Translations under genes and position numbers: made by a program | Shown here: piece after piece, positions 26,928 through 37,196 of the stretch | How positions within the stretch are numbered: position 1 is the first letter of the stretch | Layout: each line of letters opens with the position of its first letter | The notes under the pieces: model-generated | The model's database searches: none | Seen by the model: only the letters and a program-made list of their open reading frames with translations | What the model was told of the DNA's origin: nothing | Assembly (NCBI RefSeq): GCF_009380215.1 | Contig: NZ_WHUG01000009.1 | Coordinates: forward strand, 186,001 to 250,000 | Length of the DNA stretch: 64,000 bases | Direction: 5' to 3' | Origin: Rugamonas aquatica | Lineage (GTDB): Bacteria > Pseudomonadota > Gammaproteobacteria > Burkholderiales > Burkholderiaceae_D

Positions 26928-28100
26928 CTATTTATACTCTGCGAATATCTCGCCTGGATTAACCTCTCCCCAACGGCCCCTCATTTCAGTTAGCAAGTCC
27001 GTTACAGCGCTGCAGTCGTCTATCACAACCGCTCCCTCGTCTGGATCATTTTTTTTATGGACAACTTCCACTGCGTTTATTATCTTGGCAAAGAGCTGCT
27101 GCCGCTGCTTTCCAGCTCTGCCTTCTAGTTTGTAGGAAGTGTCATCGTATTCCTGCTTCAATGCCTTCACTGCCTTGAGAAGCCTGCCCCATTGGACTCT
27201 TAGGTCTTTGCATTCTTCAACACGATTGAGCCAAAATTTGACCCCTCCCCTATTAGCCGTCTCCCAAATTTTTTCAAAATTTTGGAATTTAGGTAACAAG
27301 CCTTCATAAACCATTGCAGTAATTCCATTATCTTGGTCTTTTATTTTTATATCTATCAACATTTGAAGTTTTTTATCCAACTGATCCATCAGTGCACTAT
27401 TCTTGGCCAAGTACTTGACCTGATCTGGCACAGCCTTAAGGATATCGAGCTGCACGGTTATTACTTCTAGGAACGCCGCCATACGGTTTGCGCCACTTTC
27501 GTGTTTATCATCAACGACATAGAGTAGATCTTGGTAGTGTGCAGATAAACGCTTTACCTCTTCCGATCGAGCCTTTTCTCGAATCTTACGTATAGAAATA
27601 GCCCCTGTTTTGGTTGAATACTGAACGACAGCATCTAAGCTATCATTGAATGCTTTCCTCGTAGCGTCCAATTCTGTTTTAAGTTGTAATTTTTTCGTCG
27701 AATTAGTAGCACTGTACTTTTGCCTCGTCAATTTTTTATATTCTCGGGTCAATTTATCTAATCTTTTCTCAAATTTCTTTATATCCCTAGAAAAAATATC
27801 ATCTATCGAGACTGATTCACAGGCAGCCGCCTTAGACATGCGTTGCAAAGACCGCCCCAATTCCTCGAAGTAAGCAAGTTCCTCATAGACTCTTTCCGGC
27901 TTGCTCCGCGAAAAAGCCGCTTTGACGCGCCCCAAGAGCGAGGTGTGTTGGGAAGATTTTACGTCGCTGGAAGCTGAAGTAGGCGCACGCGCACTCCCCT
28001 TTGATGCGACAGGAGCCGCATTCAGCGAACTCGTCGGCTCGAGAACCAATGGAGAAGATGATGTTTTTTTCTTGCTACGAAAACAAGCAAATAGATTCAT
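26928..28100 (-). CDS. Candidate T3SS effector, helical, AT-rich
   Basis: This 390-aa protein begins MNLFACFRSKKK, followed by a Ser/Pro/Ala-rich region to about residue 60, then is almost wholly helical with coiled coil at about 95-200. No membrane segment is seen. Base composition is clearly lower in GC than the T3SS operon, a sign of foreign origin. A segment around GANRMAAFLEVITVQLDI resembles GNERMRAFNNAVGIAQWI in the protein encoded at 38387-39241, and both start with a short aromatic/basic N-terminus; they may belong to one family. The function is unknown and the effector role is inferred. Confidence 0.65.
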   Translation of the reverse strand: MNLFACFRSKKKTSSSPLVLEPTSSLNAAPVASKGSARAPTSASSDVKSSQHTSLLGRVKAAFSRSKPERVYEELAYFEELGRSLQRMSKAAACESVSIDDIFSRDIKKFEKRLDKLTREYKKLTRQKYSATNSTKKLQLKTELDATRKAFNDSLDAVVQYSTKTGAISIRKIREKARSEEVKRLSAHYQDLLYVVDDKHESGANRMAAFLEVITVQLDILKAVPDQVKYLAKNSALMDQLDKKLQMLIDIKIKDQDNGITAMVYEGLLPKFQNFEKIWETANRGGVKFWLNRVEECKDLRVQWGRLLKAVKALKQEYDDTSYKLEGRAGKQRQQLFAKIINAVEVVHKKNDPDEGAVVIDDCSAVTDLLTEMRGRWGEVNPGEIFAEYK

Positions 28101-28275
28101 ATCGATACTTTCTTAGAATTAAAATGCGAAGGATGAACAAGGATTCTGCGCATGTTCGCTCCATGTGTAACGGGTGCAGCAAAATCCTCACATCTGCTAA
28201 CAACAAAACTATGTAGCGGTCTAATTTGCCCGAACACCTCAATAGGCGGAAAATCCACCTTTCGAGGAGAACCCA

Positions 28276-28530
28276 ATGGCAAGACAGCGTAGAACATTTG
28301 CCCCCAGCCTGAAGCTGGAAGTAGTCCGCATGATCAAAGAACAGGGCTTAAGCGTGCAGAACGTCAGCGAGACGATGAGCATCGGGCCGACAGCCATCCG
28401 GCGTTAGGCGGCAGAGCACGGTACAGGGCCAAATGGGCAGCCAGGCATCGGCAAGCCACTCACCGCCGAGCAGCAGCGTATCCCGCCAACTCGAACAGGA
28501 GAACCGTCAGCTGAAAAGTGGTGTAGAACT
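28276..28530 (+). pseudogene. IS3-family orfA remnant
   Basis: The ATG at 28276 begins a helix-turn-helix OrfA (LEVVRMIKEQGLSVQNVSET) that ends at a TAG after IRR. Downstream fragments continue in two frames (LTAEQQRI, then RQLEQENRQLKSGVELL) and stop at an eight-C run. No matching orfB follows; 28531-28767 shows nothing I can support. Confidence 0.75.
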
Positions 28531-28767
28531 GCTACCCCCCCCACACATACGGTTGCCCGAGGCCCTTATGAATAGAAACTCGGGGCGAAGTACACTGGCG
28601 GCACGCAGAGTCAGTGGCCGTTGGCTTCTTGGAGGCATAGACCCCGTCAAAAAACCTGGCCCCGGGGAAGCTGCGGACTCATCTGTGGTGGCGTCCTCGG
28701 ACGACCCCGTTTAGGAAATTGATCAAATCCGAGTCCCCGTCCTGCGCCAAAAAAACCAGGAGGAATC

Positions 28768-29126
28768 ATGTCCAAAGAACGAACGAGATCGAAGCCCACC
28801 GGGCTCCCGATCATTCACCCCTACGCGGCCGACATCGATATCGGTTCGCGATTTCATTTCGCTGCCGTTAGTCCCCACTTGTGCGATGAACCGGTCCAGA
28901 CGTTCCAAGCATTCACCGCCGATTTGGAGCGCATGGCGCAGTGGCTCATTGCGACCGGAACCAAGACAGTCGTGATGGAATCGACCGGCGTCTATTGGGT
29001 TGCCGCCTTCGAGGTGTTGGAGTTCCACGGCCTCGAAGTCATTCTCGCCAATGCACGGGAAGCGCGCGCCGTACCCGGCAGGAAGAGCGATGTCAATGAC
29101 GCTCAATGGTTGCAGCGGCTGCACGC
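28768..29126 (+). pseudogene. IS110-family transposase, N-terminal half
   Basis: The first ~120 codons encode the RuvC-like DEDD domain start of an IS110 transposase: DIDIGSRFHFAAV, then VVMESTGVYWV and RKSDVNDAQWLQRLHA. At about 29126 it is replaced by an antisense IS66 sequence. The missing half lies at 33355-34330 on the other strand, so the gene was split by an inversion. Confidence 0.85.
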
Positions 29127-30211
29127 AGGATCACCGCCGCCGTGTCGGACTTGCGGGACAACGTATCGAGCGCTCCAGGTCATCGAGCAGCAGGCGCGAG
29201 CGGGCTCGTCGAACTTCTCTTCGTTCGTCGGGAGGTTTGCCCCGGATCGCGGCCTCGATCACATAAAGTTCGGCGATCCGGCGCAGCGCCTCGGTGGTCA
29301 GCGCGGTCGGTCGAGCCGCGTGCAGGTCATGGAATTTGCATCACGCGGGTGCCCAGCAGGCTGCTTCGCGGATCGTGCCGTCTTCGAACAAAGCATTGAA
29401 GCCAGCGTAGGCATCGGCTTGCAGCACGCCCTCGAACTTGGCCAGTTGCGTTTGCGGATGGATGCCCTTGCGGTCCGGCGTATAGGCAAACCAGACGGCT
29501 GGCGGCCTGGTATCGCCGGCTGGCCGGTCATCGCGCACGTAGGTCCATAAACGCGCCGTTCTGGTTCTGCCGTTGCCGGGCGCCAGCACCGGAATCGGGG
29601 TGTCGTCGGCATGTAGCTTCGACGCCGCCAGTGCATGGCGTTGGACGGCATCGACCAACGGCCGTAACAATGCGCTGGCCGCGCCGACCCAGCTCGCCAG
29701 CAGCGCGCGATCAAGGTCGACACCTTCGCGGGCGTAGGTGACGGACTGGCGGTACAGCGGCAGATGATCGGCGAACTTCGCCACCAGAATATGCGCCAGC
29801 AGACCGGGGCCGGCGCCTGGACGATGGTGTCGCAGCATGAACACGCCAGCTTCGGACGCACATGGCGGATCACGCGGAAGCTGGCCGGCACGAACTCCAG
29901 CTGCTTGGCCACGTCCTCGCCCAGCGGCCGCAGACCGGGCACGCATCGGCGGTCGGCGCATAGACCTTCTCGTCTCGCGGTAAATGATCGGGCAAAGGCC
30001 GGCGCACCGACTTCTTGCGCGCCGCCTCGGCCTCGTCGGCCTGCAGGTTTTCCAGTTGCAGCTTGAGCTGCTCGATCTCGACGGCGCGCGTGTTCAGTTG
30101 TTCGGCCATGTCGGCCAATTGCTCGTCACGCTCTCGTAGCAGGCGCTCGCTGGCTAACAGCAATGCCTTCAAAGCGCCGATATCGTTGGGAACGTCGGCT
30201 GGGCTGAGCAT
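29127..30211 (-). pseudogene. IS66-family TnpC transposase, 5' and middle part
   Basis: The frame starts at 30211 with the IS66 leader and coiled coil (LLRERDEQLADMAEQLNTRA), shifts near 29940, continues through LLAHILVAKFADHLPLYRQ and KLHADDTPIPVLAPG, and breaks again near 29345. It ends at about 29127 at LSRKSDTAAV. The C-terminal end is found at 34345-34657 on the plus strand. Confidence 0.82.
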
Positions 30212-30240
30212 GCGTCAAGTTTACGCGTGCCTTGTGACGT

Positions 30241-30588
30241 TTACAAGGCCGACATCGGCTTCCAGATGCGTTCTGGTCGTCGCCAGTCTATGCCTTCGAG
30301 CAACATTGACAGCTACGCCTGCGTCAGCGCCACCGAGCCGTTGGTCGCTTGCGGCCAAATGAAGCGCCGGCGCTCAAGCCGCTGGGCCAACAGACACAGG
30401 CCATCGCCGGTCCACCACAGTAACTTGATGAGGTCGGCGCGTCGCCCTCGGAACACAAAAACGTGGCCGCTGAACGGATCTTCCTTCAGCGCCACCTGCA
30501 CTTTTGCAGCCAGGCCATTGAAGCCGGAGCGCATGTCGGTGATGCCAGCAGCGAGCCAGACACCGGTGCCCGCGGGCAGGCCGATCAT
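30241..30588 (-). pseudogene. IS66 TnpB with an internal stop
   Basis: The ATG at 30588 starts MIGLPAGTGVWLAAGITDMR, typical of IS66 Orf2 (TnpB). VFVFRGRRADLIKLLWWTGD is intact, but a TAG interrupts it at ALTQA*, after which LSMLLEGIDWRRPER follows in frame to the proper end. The tnpA gene expected upstream is absent: the element ends at the peptidase-like gene. Confidence 0.82.
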
Positions 30589-30640
30589 CGCAGCATCCGG
30601 TCCAAGCCATCGCAGCAATCGTTCATTGCGGGAGGCGAAT

Positions 30641-31783
30641 TCACTTTTGGGCAGGCACGTAACGGGTTCCTGGAAAGGCGATGTTGGCATTTCCCCGTAC
30701 CACTCGCAAGGCAAAATATTCTGGCACGCGACCGACGATTTTCGGCATGAACAGCAGCGGGCCATAGACAAAGCGACGCTTGCCCACATTGCCGACTTGC
30801 CTGATGTCCGATTGGCTACCACGGGGGCCACTCACATACCCTATCTGCACACCTTTTAGTACTAATTCATTACGCAGGTCTTCCAGATAAATGTCTTTAC
30901 CAGCATTGCACGCATTAATCTTTAGCACGCCCACCGCGCGTAGGCCGCAATCGTATAATCGTTGCGCAAGTTCTTCAGCCGAACTGCCCTCGAAGTGATC
31001 TATATTCCCGTGCCCGGTCAACTCAAGACGACTGGCAAGCGTGAGTGCCAGTAGCGGTTGCTGCCCGTCCTCAATATTGAGAAGGTCATAGACATTGGCA
31101 TCGGGTACTTCCCGGTAGACTTGATGAACGCGTACCCCATCAATAATAAATTGGTCCTGCTTCTGATGGTTCACAAACATGACCGTGCGGTCTGAACCTT
31201 TCCAGTAAGGATAGCGAGTGCAATGCTCCATTGGTTCGGGATGAGCCGGAGACCGATGACTTGCCAGCTTCCTGGCACGCGCGCGATCGTCGATCGCGTG
31301 GCCAATTTTTGCCAGTGGCAAATCGAACAACAGAAACCAAATACCATTGGACAGGGTTGCTAGCAGTCGGAACGGGAACAGCAGAATGCCGAACGTCCCA
31401 TACATTACTGCTGAGAGGACAGGAAAACGCTGTCCAAACGGTAGCGGCGCCACCCGCTCTTGCTGTGGCGAGGCTGAGTTGGGTGCATGACCCGGTTGAG
31501 GTAACGTTTCCTGAGTCAGCGTATGTAAGGTTAATGGCGCAGCTTCCTGCAGCCTTATCTGATGAGAATGGATTGGCGATGCGGAGCTTTCAGTGTAGGT
31601 GACTGCCGCGCTATGCCGACTTCGGGGCTGTTCGGCGACGCTAGTGCTAATGCGGAGAGCAAGTGCTGGACGACTATGATCGGTCAAGCCTACGGGCTGT
31701 CTATCTAGTTTATTTGTCACGTCATTTACTTGCAATGTTAATTCCTCAGCTGGATTGGGGGAAGGGAGGACAGCTGATTTCAT
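30641..31783 (-). CDS. Clan-CD (C80-like) cysteine peptidase-like protein, candidate effector
   Basis: A 380-aa protein. Residues 1-115 are Ser/Thr/Pro/Gln-rich and disordered. A hydrophobic region at 121-153 could span or insert into a membrane. The C-terminal part (about 200-345) carries a His motif LTGHGNID (His258) followed, after SSAEELAQRL, by INACNAGKD (Cys292). The GHG ... SAxELA ... xxC order is that of the C80 autoprocessing domains of MARTX/large clostridial toxins and of clan CD peptidases generally. Catalysis is inferred. Its 3' end abuts IS66 remains and may have lost a few codons. The stop lies only 52 bp from tnpB. Confidence 0.6.
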   Translation of the reverse strand: MKSAVLPSPNPAEELTLQVNDVTNKLDRQPVGLTDHSRPALALRISTSVAEQPRSRHSAAVTYTESSASPIHSHQIRLQEAAPLTLHTLTQETLPQPGHAPNSASPQQERVAPLPFGQRFPVLSAVMYGTFGILLFPFRLLATLSNGIWFLLFDLPLAKIGHAIDDRARARKLASHRSPAHPEPMEHCTRYPYWKGSDRTVMFVNHQKQDQFIIDGVRVHQVYREVPDANVYDLLNIEDGQQPLLALTLASRLELTGHGNIDHFEGSSAEELAQRLYDCGLRAVGVLKINACNAGKDIYLEDLRNELVLKGVQIGYVSGPRGSQSDIRQVGNVGKRRFVYGPLLFMPKIVGRVPEYFALRVVRGNANIAFPGTRYVPAQK

Positions 31784-31890
31784 ACTGTCCCCAGGAGCTA
31801 AACTTAGTAACGGTTGAGAACGATTTGTTTGAGCCTGTCAGATTTTCTGTGTGAAGCGAGGTCATGAAATAATACCGAAAGGGAAATTCC

Positions 31891-33128
31891 ATGGCCGACG
31901 TAACGACCACCAAAAAGCCCAAGAAGCAGAAAGCGCCATACCCGTTCCCGGTTGAGCTGATCGACCAGTTACTGGCCTAGGTCGAGAACAAGGAGGCTGA
32001 GTCGATCCTTGGCGAATCCGGCCTGGCCGAGCAGTTGAAGAAGATGCTGGCCGAGCGCATGCTGGCGGCCGAGTTGAGCCACCACTTGGCGAGCGAGGAT
32101 CAAGCCGGTAGAACCACCGCAACGGCAGCAGCCCCAAGAAGGTGTTGACACCGGGCGGCGAGTTGCAAATAGACGTGCCGCGTGACCGCCTCTCGAGCTT
32201 TGAGCCGAAACTGGTGGGCAAACACCAGCGCCGCATGTCAGGCTTCGACGATCACGTCATCGGCATGTACGCGCGCGGCATGACGGTGCGCGAAATCCAA
32301 GCTCATCTGCTTGAGATTTACGGCACGCAGGTTTCGCCGAACCTCATTTCCACCATCACCGACGAAGTATTGGACGAAGTCGCGCAGTGGCAGCAACGGC
32401 CGCTCGAGCCGATGTACCCGATCTTCTATTTCGACGCGATGCGGCTCAAAATCCGGGACGAGGGCACCGTCAAGAACAAGGCCATGCATCTGGCGCTGAG
32501 CATCCGCGCCGATGGCCGCAAGGTAGTGTTGGGGCTGTGGATAGAACAAACCGAGGGCGCCAAGTTCTGGCTGAAGGTCTTCAACGAACTGAAAAACCGG
32601 GGCCTCAATGATGTCCTGATCGCTGTCGTCGACGGCCTGCGTGGCTTCCCCGAGGCCATAGAGGCGGTCTATCCGCAGGCGCAGATCCAAACGTGCATCG
32701 TACATCTGATCCGTCCCCCCCCACCCCGCTGGCGTCCTGGAAGGACCGCAAGGAACTGGCGGCGTCCCTGAAACCGGTCTACCAGGCCGCCAACGCGGAT
32801 ATGGCGGCCGCCGCGCTGGACGAATTCGCGGAAGGGCCGTGGGGGCACCAATTTCCCGACTGTGGCAGCGATGTAGCGGCGCCAGTGGCAGTAGGTCATT
32901 CCGTTCTTCGCGTATCCCCCGGAGGTGAGGACGATCATCTACACCACAAATGCCATTGAGAGCCTGCATATGCACCTTCGGAAGATCGTCAAGAACCGGG
33001 GCCACTTCCCGCGACGACGCGGCCAGCAAGCTGCCTTACTTGGACTTGCGCAATATCGAAAAAGATTGGAAGATGCCGCAGCGGACGTGGAACGTGGAAG
33101 CAGGCGGCCAACCAGCCGGCGACTCCCG
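31891..33128 (+). pseudogene. IS256-family transposase, decayed
   Basis: The ATG at 31891 begins a Mutator-type transposase. It has an in-frame TAG after QLLA, a frameshift near 32115, an intact stretch from 32142 (GFDDHVIGMYARGMTVREIQ and VSPNLISTITDEVLDEV, YPIFYFDAMRLKIRDEG, VDGLRGFPEAIEAVYPQ), an eight-C run near 32716 and a final piece NAIESLHMHLRKIVKNRGHFP. At least four lesions; inactive. Confidence 0.85.
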
Positions 33129-33354
33129 TAGCTCTGATGACTGGCCATGAACGCCGCCTTCAGATGAACGCTGGTCTTGCACAAAGCCGGTTTGCTGGAA
33201 CGACACTGGGACTCGCAGTAGCCAGATCGACCACGCCCAAGACGCGGCAGCTCTGTTTGACTGGAACGGCCTCCTTTTGCAGGTGGCAAATTGCTTGATA
33301 AATTATTTCAGTTCGCGGGCAAACTACACCGCGGCCTGCCTAAAAAACTCACCT

Positions 33355-34330
33355 CTATATCGGTGACGGCTCTGGCTGCAGCGAGTATCCAAACTGTGCA
33401 GCGCGCCGGTGCAGCTGTTTGATGACGCGTTCTCGATATAGCTGTTCGTAGTGATCTGCCCCGCGATCACGGTAGTTCATTTCGTAACGCATGGCGTTGT
33501 AAAACAGCACTGCGATGTTGCGCGCAATGGCTGTAACTGCCTTCGCATTGCTGATCCGGACGGCGAGACGGCGGTAGAAGGCACCGAGCGCGGTATTGCT
33601 TCGCCCGACCGTGACCGCCGCGAGTCTGAGCGCGACAGTAAGTCGGCTGCTTGTTTTACGCGTGTGCGCCGACAGCACCTTCCCGCCGCCGATTTGCAAC
33701 CCGGAGAAAGTGCCCGCCAAGAGGTGAAGTGTCTGGCGGTCCACCAACGGCTCATATCTGTCCCGCACTCGCCGATCAGGCGCAGTGCCAGGAACGGACC
33801 GACGCCATGGATTTGTGTCAGATCTGTGCCTGCGAGTTGGTACACGGCTCGGCGCACATTGGAGTTTGGATCGCTAGGCATTTTGCTGCGGTGCTTTGCC
33901 TTTGGGAGCGGGTCGTCCGGCATCGGACGTCCGATATTGAGTCCCGCGACGGCTTTTTCGATCTCGGCATCACACTCGTCGATGCATTGCTGATAGAAGT
34001 CGTACAGCGCAAGTGATTGACGCAAAGCGAACAGGTGTTCCGGCCGATAGTTTCCGACTAGAGCGCCGCGAATAGTTTCGATACCCTCTTTGCACCGAAC
34101 ATCGCGCATCGCGGCGAGTTTGTCTGGGTCGTGTTCGCCGGCGACGATGGCCCGGATGATGCGCATGCCTGTCACGCCGGTGATGGTCGCGATCACATAG
34201 TGCAACTGGATATTCATGTAGGTCAGCGCCTTCTGCATGTGCTGGATGTGCGCGGCGGCATAATCCGTGTGCTTTTCGCGGGCGCGCAGGTAGGTCCGCA
34301 GCTCGGCGATGTCACGGCCTGGTCGAAAGC
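33355..34330 (-). pseudogene. IS110-family transposase, C-terminal half
   Basis: It reads from GLLRASFRPGRDIAELRTYL through HIQHMQKALTYMNIQLHYV to IHGVGPFLALRLIGECG (the transposase_20, HhH-like part), then continues in another frame with TVGRSNTALGAFYRRLAVRI to the end. It directly continues the N-terminal half at 28768-29126 (RLHA + CGLLRASF) once the intervening segment is inverted. One further frameshift near 33770. Confidence 0.85.
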
Positions 34331-34344
34331 TTGCACGCAATAGG

Positions 34345-34657
34345 CCGCATGTACGCGCTCAAACGTTGGCCGGCACTGCTGCGCTACTGCGACGACGGCG
34401 CCATCGAGATCGATAACTCGGCTGCCGAGCGCGCCTTGCATGGCGTCGCCATTGGCCGCTGCAACTACCTCTTCGCCGGCACCGACAGTGGTGGCGAACG
34501 CGCCGCCGCGATCTATTCGTTGATCGGCACCGCCAAGCTGAACGGTGTCGACTCCGAACACTGGTTGCATCCCGTGCTGACGCATATCGTCAATCGTCCC
34601 GTGAACCGGGTTGATGATTTCTTGCCTTGGAACTGCAACCTGCCAGCAGCCCGTTGA
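34345..34657 (+). pseudogene. IS66-family TnpC, C-terminal end
   Basis: Encodes YALKRWPALLRYCDDGAIEI and NSAAERALHGVAIGRCNYLF, the conserved IS66 C-terminus, through to DDFLPWNC. It is the missing end of the TnpC at 29127-30211 and is in the orientation expected before the inversion. Confidence 0.85.
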
Positions 34658-34734
34658 GATGACGCCGCTTCCCAGCGGGGTGATACCATCATCGATTAAT
34701 TTTCTACAGCACTCAAGACGGCGCTCAGCGCCCC

Positions 34735-34880
34735 CGTCGTGATGAACGAATTGCGCCGGCTTATCGCGCCCCATCTGCCGGCAGCGGCCATCGCCGTGCC
34801 CGATGGAATTGCGCTGACGGTGGAGCCACTGGTCAATTGCCAGCATTATGACTACCTGCTGGGATCGACCAATGTCCATT
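34735..34880 (+). pseudogene. IS21-family istA, 3' fragment
   Basis: A short open stretch ending VNCQHYDYLLGSTNVH directly upstream of, and overlapping, the istB start. This is the expected position for the end of the IS21 transposase gene. The rest of istA is absent. Confidence 0.5.
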
Positions 34881-35610
34881 GACCTATTGAATCAACTGAA
34901 GGCCCTACATCTCTAATGGCATGGCCACTGCCTGGAATGAACTGCAGGCCGAAAAGCCCAAACAAGCCCACCGGCCGGAACTCTGGCTCGAACGTATGCT
35001 CGCCGCCGAGCAAACCGACAGGCAACTCAAGAGCCTGCGCTACCAGCTCAAATCGGCCCGCGTCCCCATCCAACGCGACTTGCTCGGCATCGACTGGAAT
35101 GAGACGCCGCTCGCGCAAGCGCTGCTGGAACAACTGGCTACGGCGGCATTCATGGAAGCGGCCCACAACCTGATTCTGATCGGCGGAACCGGCACGGGGA
35201 AAACGCATTTGGCCACGGCGATCGGTGTGGCGCCATCCATCAATCCAAGCGCGTGCGCTTCTTTAATGCCGTCGACCTGGTGAATCTGTTGGAGCGGGAG
35301 AAGGCGCTCGGCAAGGTCGGCTACCTGGCCAAGCAGCTGTGCCTGGTGGACGCCGTCATTCTCGATGAACTGGGCTATCTGCCATTTCCGCCATCGAGTG
35401 GCGCCTTGCTGTTTCACCTGATCAGCCAGCTGTACGAGAAGACATCCCTGATCATTACTATCAATCTGTCGTTCGGCGAGTGAGTGCAGGTATTTGGCGA
35501 CGCCAAGATGACGACAACCTTGCAGGACCGCGTCACGCATCATTGCGACATCTTGGAGACCGGCAACGATTCCTACCGATTCAAACAGCGTAAAGGCCGC
35601 GCTCAGCGGC
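34874..35610 (+). pseudogene. IS21-family IstB ATPase, frameshifted
   Basis: It starts MSIDLLNQLKALHL, is interrupted by a stop/frameshift near 34913, then ATAWNELQAEKPKQ to the Walker A segment GGTGTGKTHLATAIGV. A second shift occurs near 35245; then FFNAVDLVNLLEREK and DELGYLPF (Walker B), a TGA near 35480, and the C-terminus continues. IstB is the transposition helper of IS21. Confidence 0.82.
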
Positions 35611-35682
35611 CTTCAAAAGTGGAAAGTATTGGACGCAGAAAGGTGGAAAGTTTCGACGCTGATTGACACCGTGCCCATGTTT

Positions 35683-36112
35683 TCATTGAGAGGAAAAAAT
35701 CACCGGCAATTCCAGGTTTTCTGATCCATAAGTTGTTTTTATGAAGCTTATATGGTCATCAATTTTATTTCGCAATTTTTTCACCTCAGTGTCATCACAC
35801 GATTTAAACGATTTTCTCAACATTTCAATGTTATTTATTTTTTAACAAATCACTACACTGACCGGAACTTATTTCAATGCAAAGAATCAAATTCAAATTT
35901 TTACCGAATGCAATCAACAAGGTTTTGATTTTTCCCATATCAATCGAATTAGAAGTCTGTGTAATTTCTACAAATAATTTTTTAGCCCTTTGGAGCGACC
36001 AATACAATTTCCTTATTTGGCACCACGTATAAAATTTACAAAAAGGCTCCGACAGGTCACAAAAAAAATCCCACTCCGACCAGGTACCGTCGTCGCTCGG
36101 TAATCCCCCCAT
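35683..36112 (-). pseudogene. AT-rich gene remnant, possible former effector
   Basis: Positions 35840-36112 code for 93 residues (FFCDLSEPFCKFYTWCQIRK...) and a further ~50 codons follow in another frame to 35683 (MLRKSFKSCDDTEVKKLRN...FSSQ). The composition is markedly lower in GC than the flanking IS sequence. The 5' end is cut by the IS481 element and the 3' end by IS21 debris. It looks like the 3' end of a gene in the same AT-rich style as the candidate effector at 26928-28100. No family recognised. Confidence 0.45.
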
Positions 36113-36137
36113 TTTTAGAACGCGCTAAAAGTAGAGG

Positions 36138-37115
36138 TTAAGTGTTCAGTCCCGTCTGTTCATAAACGCGTTTTACAAATAGCTCGGGCTTCTGCCGTTG
36201 CCATTCTTTGAGCGCCTGGATCGGTGTTTTTGAATCGATGGCGCGTTGCGGTATGTGATGGTTGTACAGCTTGAGGTAGTTGTGCAGCGTCGTCTCCAAG
36301 TCGGCGTGGCAGTCGAAGCGGGTTTGCAGCAAGAGCTCGCTGATACGGCCATTGAAGCGCTCGACCATACCATTGGTTTGCGGGTGACGCGGCGGTGCCA
36401 GGCGATGTTCGATGCCCATGCCGGCGCAGACTTTGTCGAATACATGCCGGCCACTGGGCTTCTTGTCTTTGTTCGCGAAGCGGTCCGTGAACTGCGAGCC
36501 ATTGTCGGTCAGGATCTTGCTGATTTTGATGGGGGAAACTTCTTTGAGGCGACGCAGGAAATCGATGCTGCTGGTGTCGCTCATGTCGTGATAAATGTGC
36601 AGGAAGACCCAGCGCGTGGCACGGTCTATGGCCACAAACAAATAGCGCCGCGAGCTCTCGTCAGGCATCTGCGGCAAGTACTTGATGTCGATGTGAACAA
36701 AGCCTGGCTCGTAGTCCTTGAAAGTCTTCTTGGCCTGAATCTTCTCTCCCTCTGCGGTAGGGATGACATCTTCTAGCCGGGCCATGCCTTCACGCTTGAG
36801 CAGGCGGGCCAAGCCAGAACGTGACACCTCGGCATTGATGTATTGCCGCGTGATGTAGAGCAGGTCGTCGAGCGGCAGATATAGGGTTTGGCGCAGCGAG
36901 AGCACGATGGCTTCCTGGCCCGAACTCAAGGTCGTATGCAAGGTGTGAGCGCGATGGGAGCGGTCTTGGACATCATCGCGCTTGAGCCACTTGGCGGCTG
37001 TGGCGCGCGTGATGTTGAACACCTTGGCCGCCTCGCGGTCGGATAGCCCGGAGTCCTTGATCTCCTGGCGGATTTTCGGGGTGGTGCGGGCTTGCGGATG
37101 AATGCGCGTGCTCAT
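36138..37115 (-). CDS. IS481-family transposase, apparently intact
   Basis: A 325-aa DDE transposase. It has an N-terminal helix-turn-helix (SDREAAKVFNITRATAAKWL), then the catalytic core with FVHIDIKYLPQM, ILTDNGSQFTDRF and HPQTNGMVERFNGRISE, which carry the D, D and E residues. Length and order are normal for IS481. It is the only transposase in the window without a visible lesion. The IS ends were not defined. Confidence 0.9.
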   Translation of the reverse strand: MSTRIHPQARTTPKIRQEIKDSGLSDREAAKVFNITRATAAKWLKRDDVQDRSHRAHTLHTTLSSGQEAIVLSLRQTLYLPLDDLLYITRQYINAEVSRSGLARLLKREGMARLEDVIPTAEGEKIQAKKTFKDYEPGFVHIDIKYLPQMPDESSRRYLFVAIDRATRWVFLHIYHDMSDTSSIDFLRRLKEVSPIKISKILTDNGSQFTDRFANKDKKPSGRHVFDKVCAGMGIEHRLAPPRHPQTNGMVERFNGRISELLLQTRFDCHADLETTLHNYLKLYNHHIPQRAIDSKTPIQALKEWQRQKPELFVKRVYEQTGLNT

Positions 37116-37196
37116 GCTCTCGATGATTCCGGTACGATCCTGCGGTGGCTCGACGATCGCGGCGCCAACTCCGCGATCAATTCGTCCAGCATAGCC

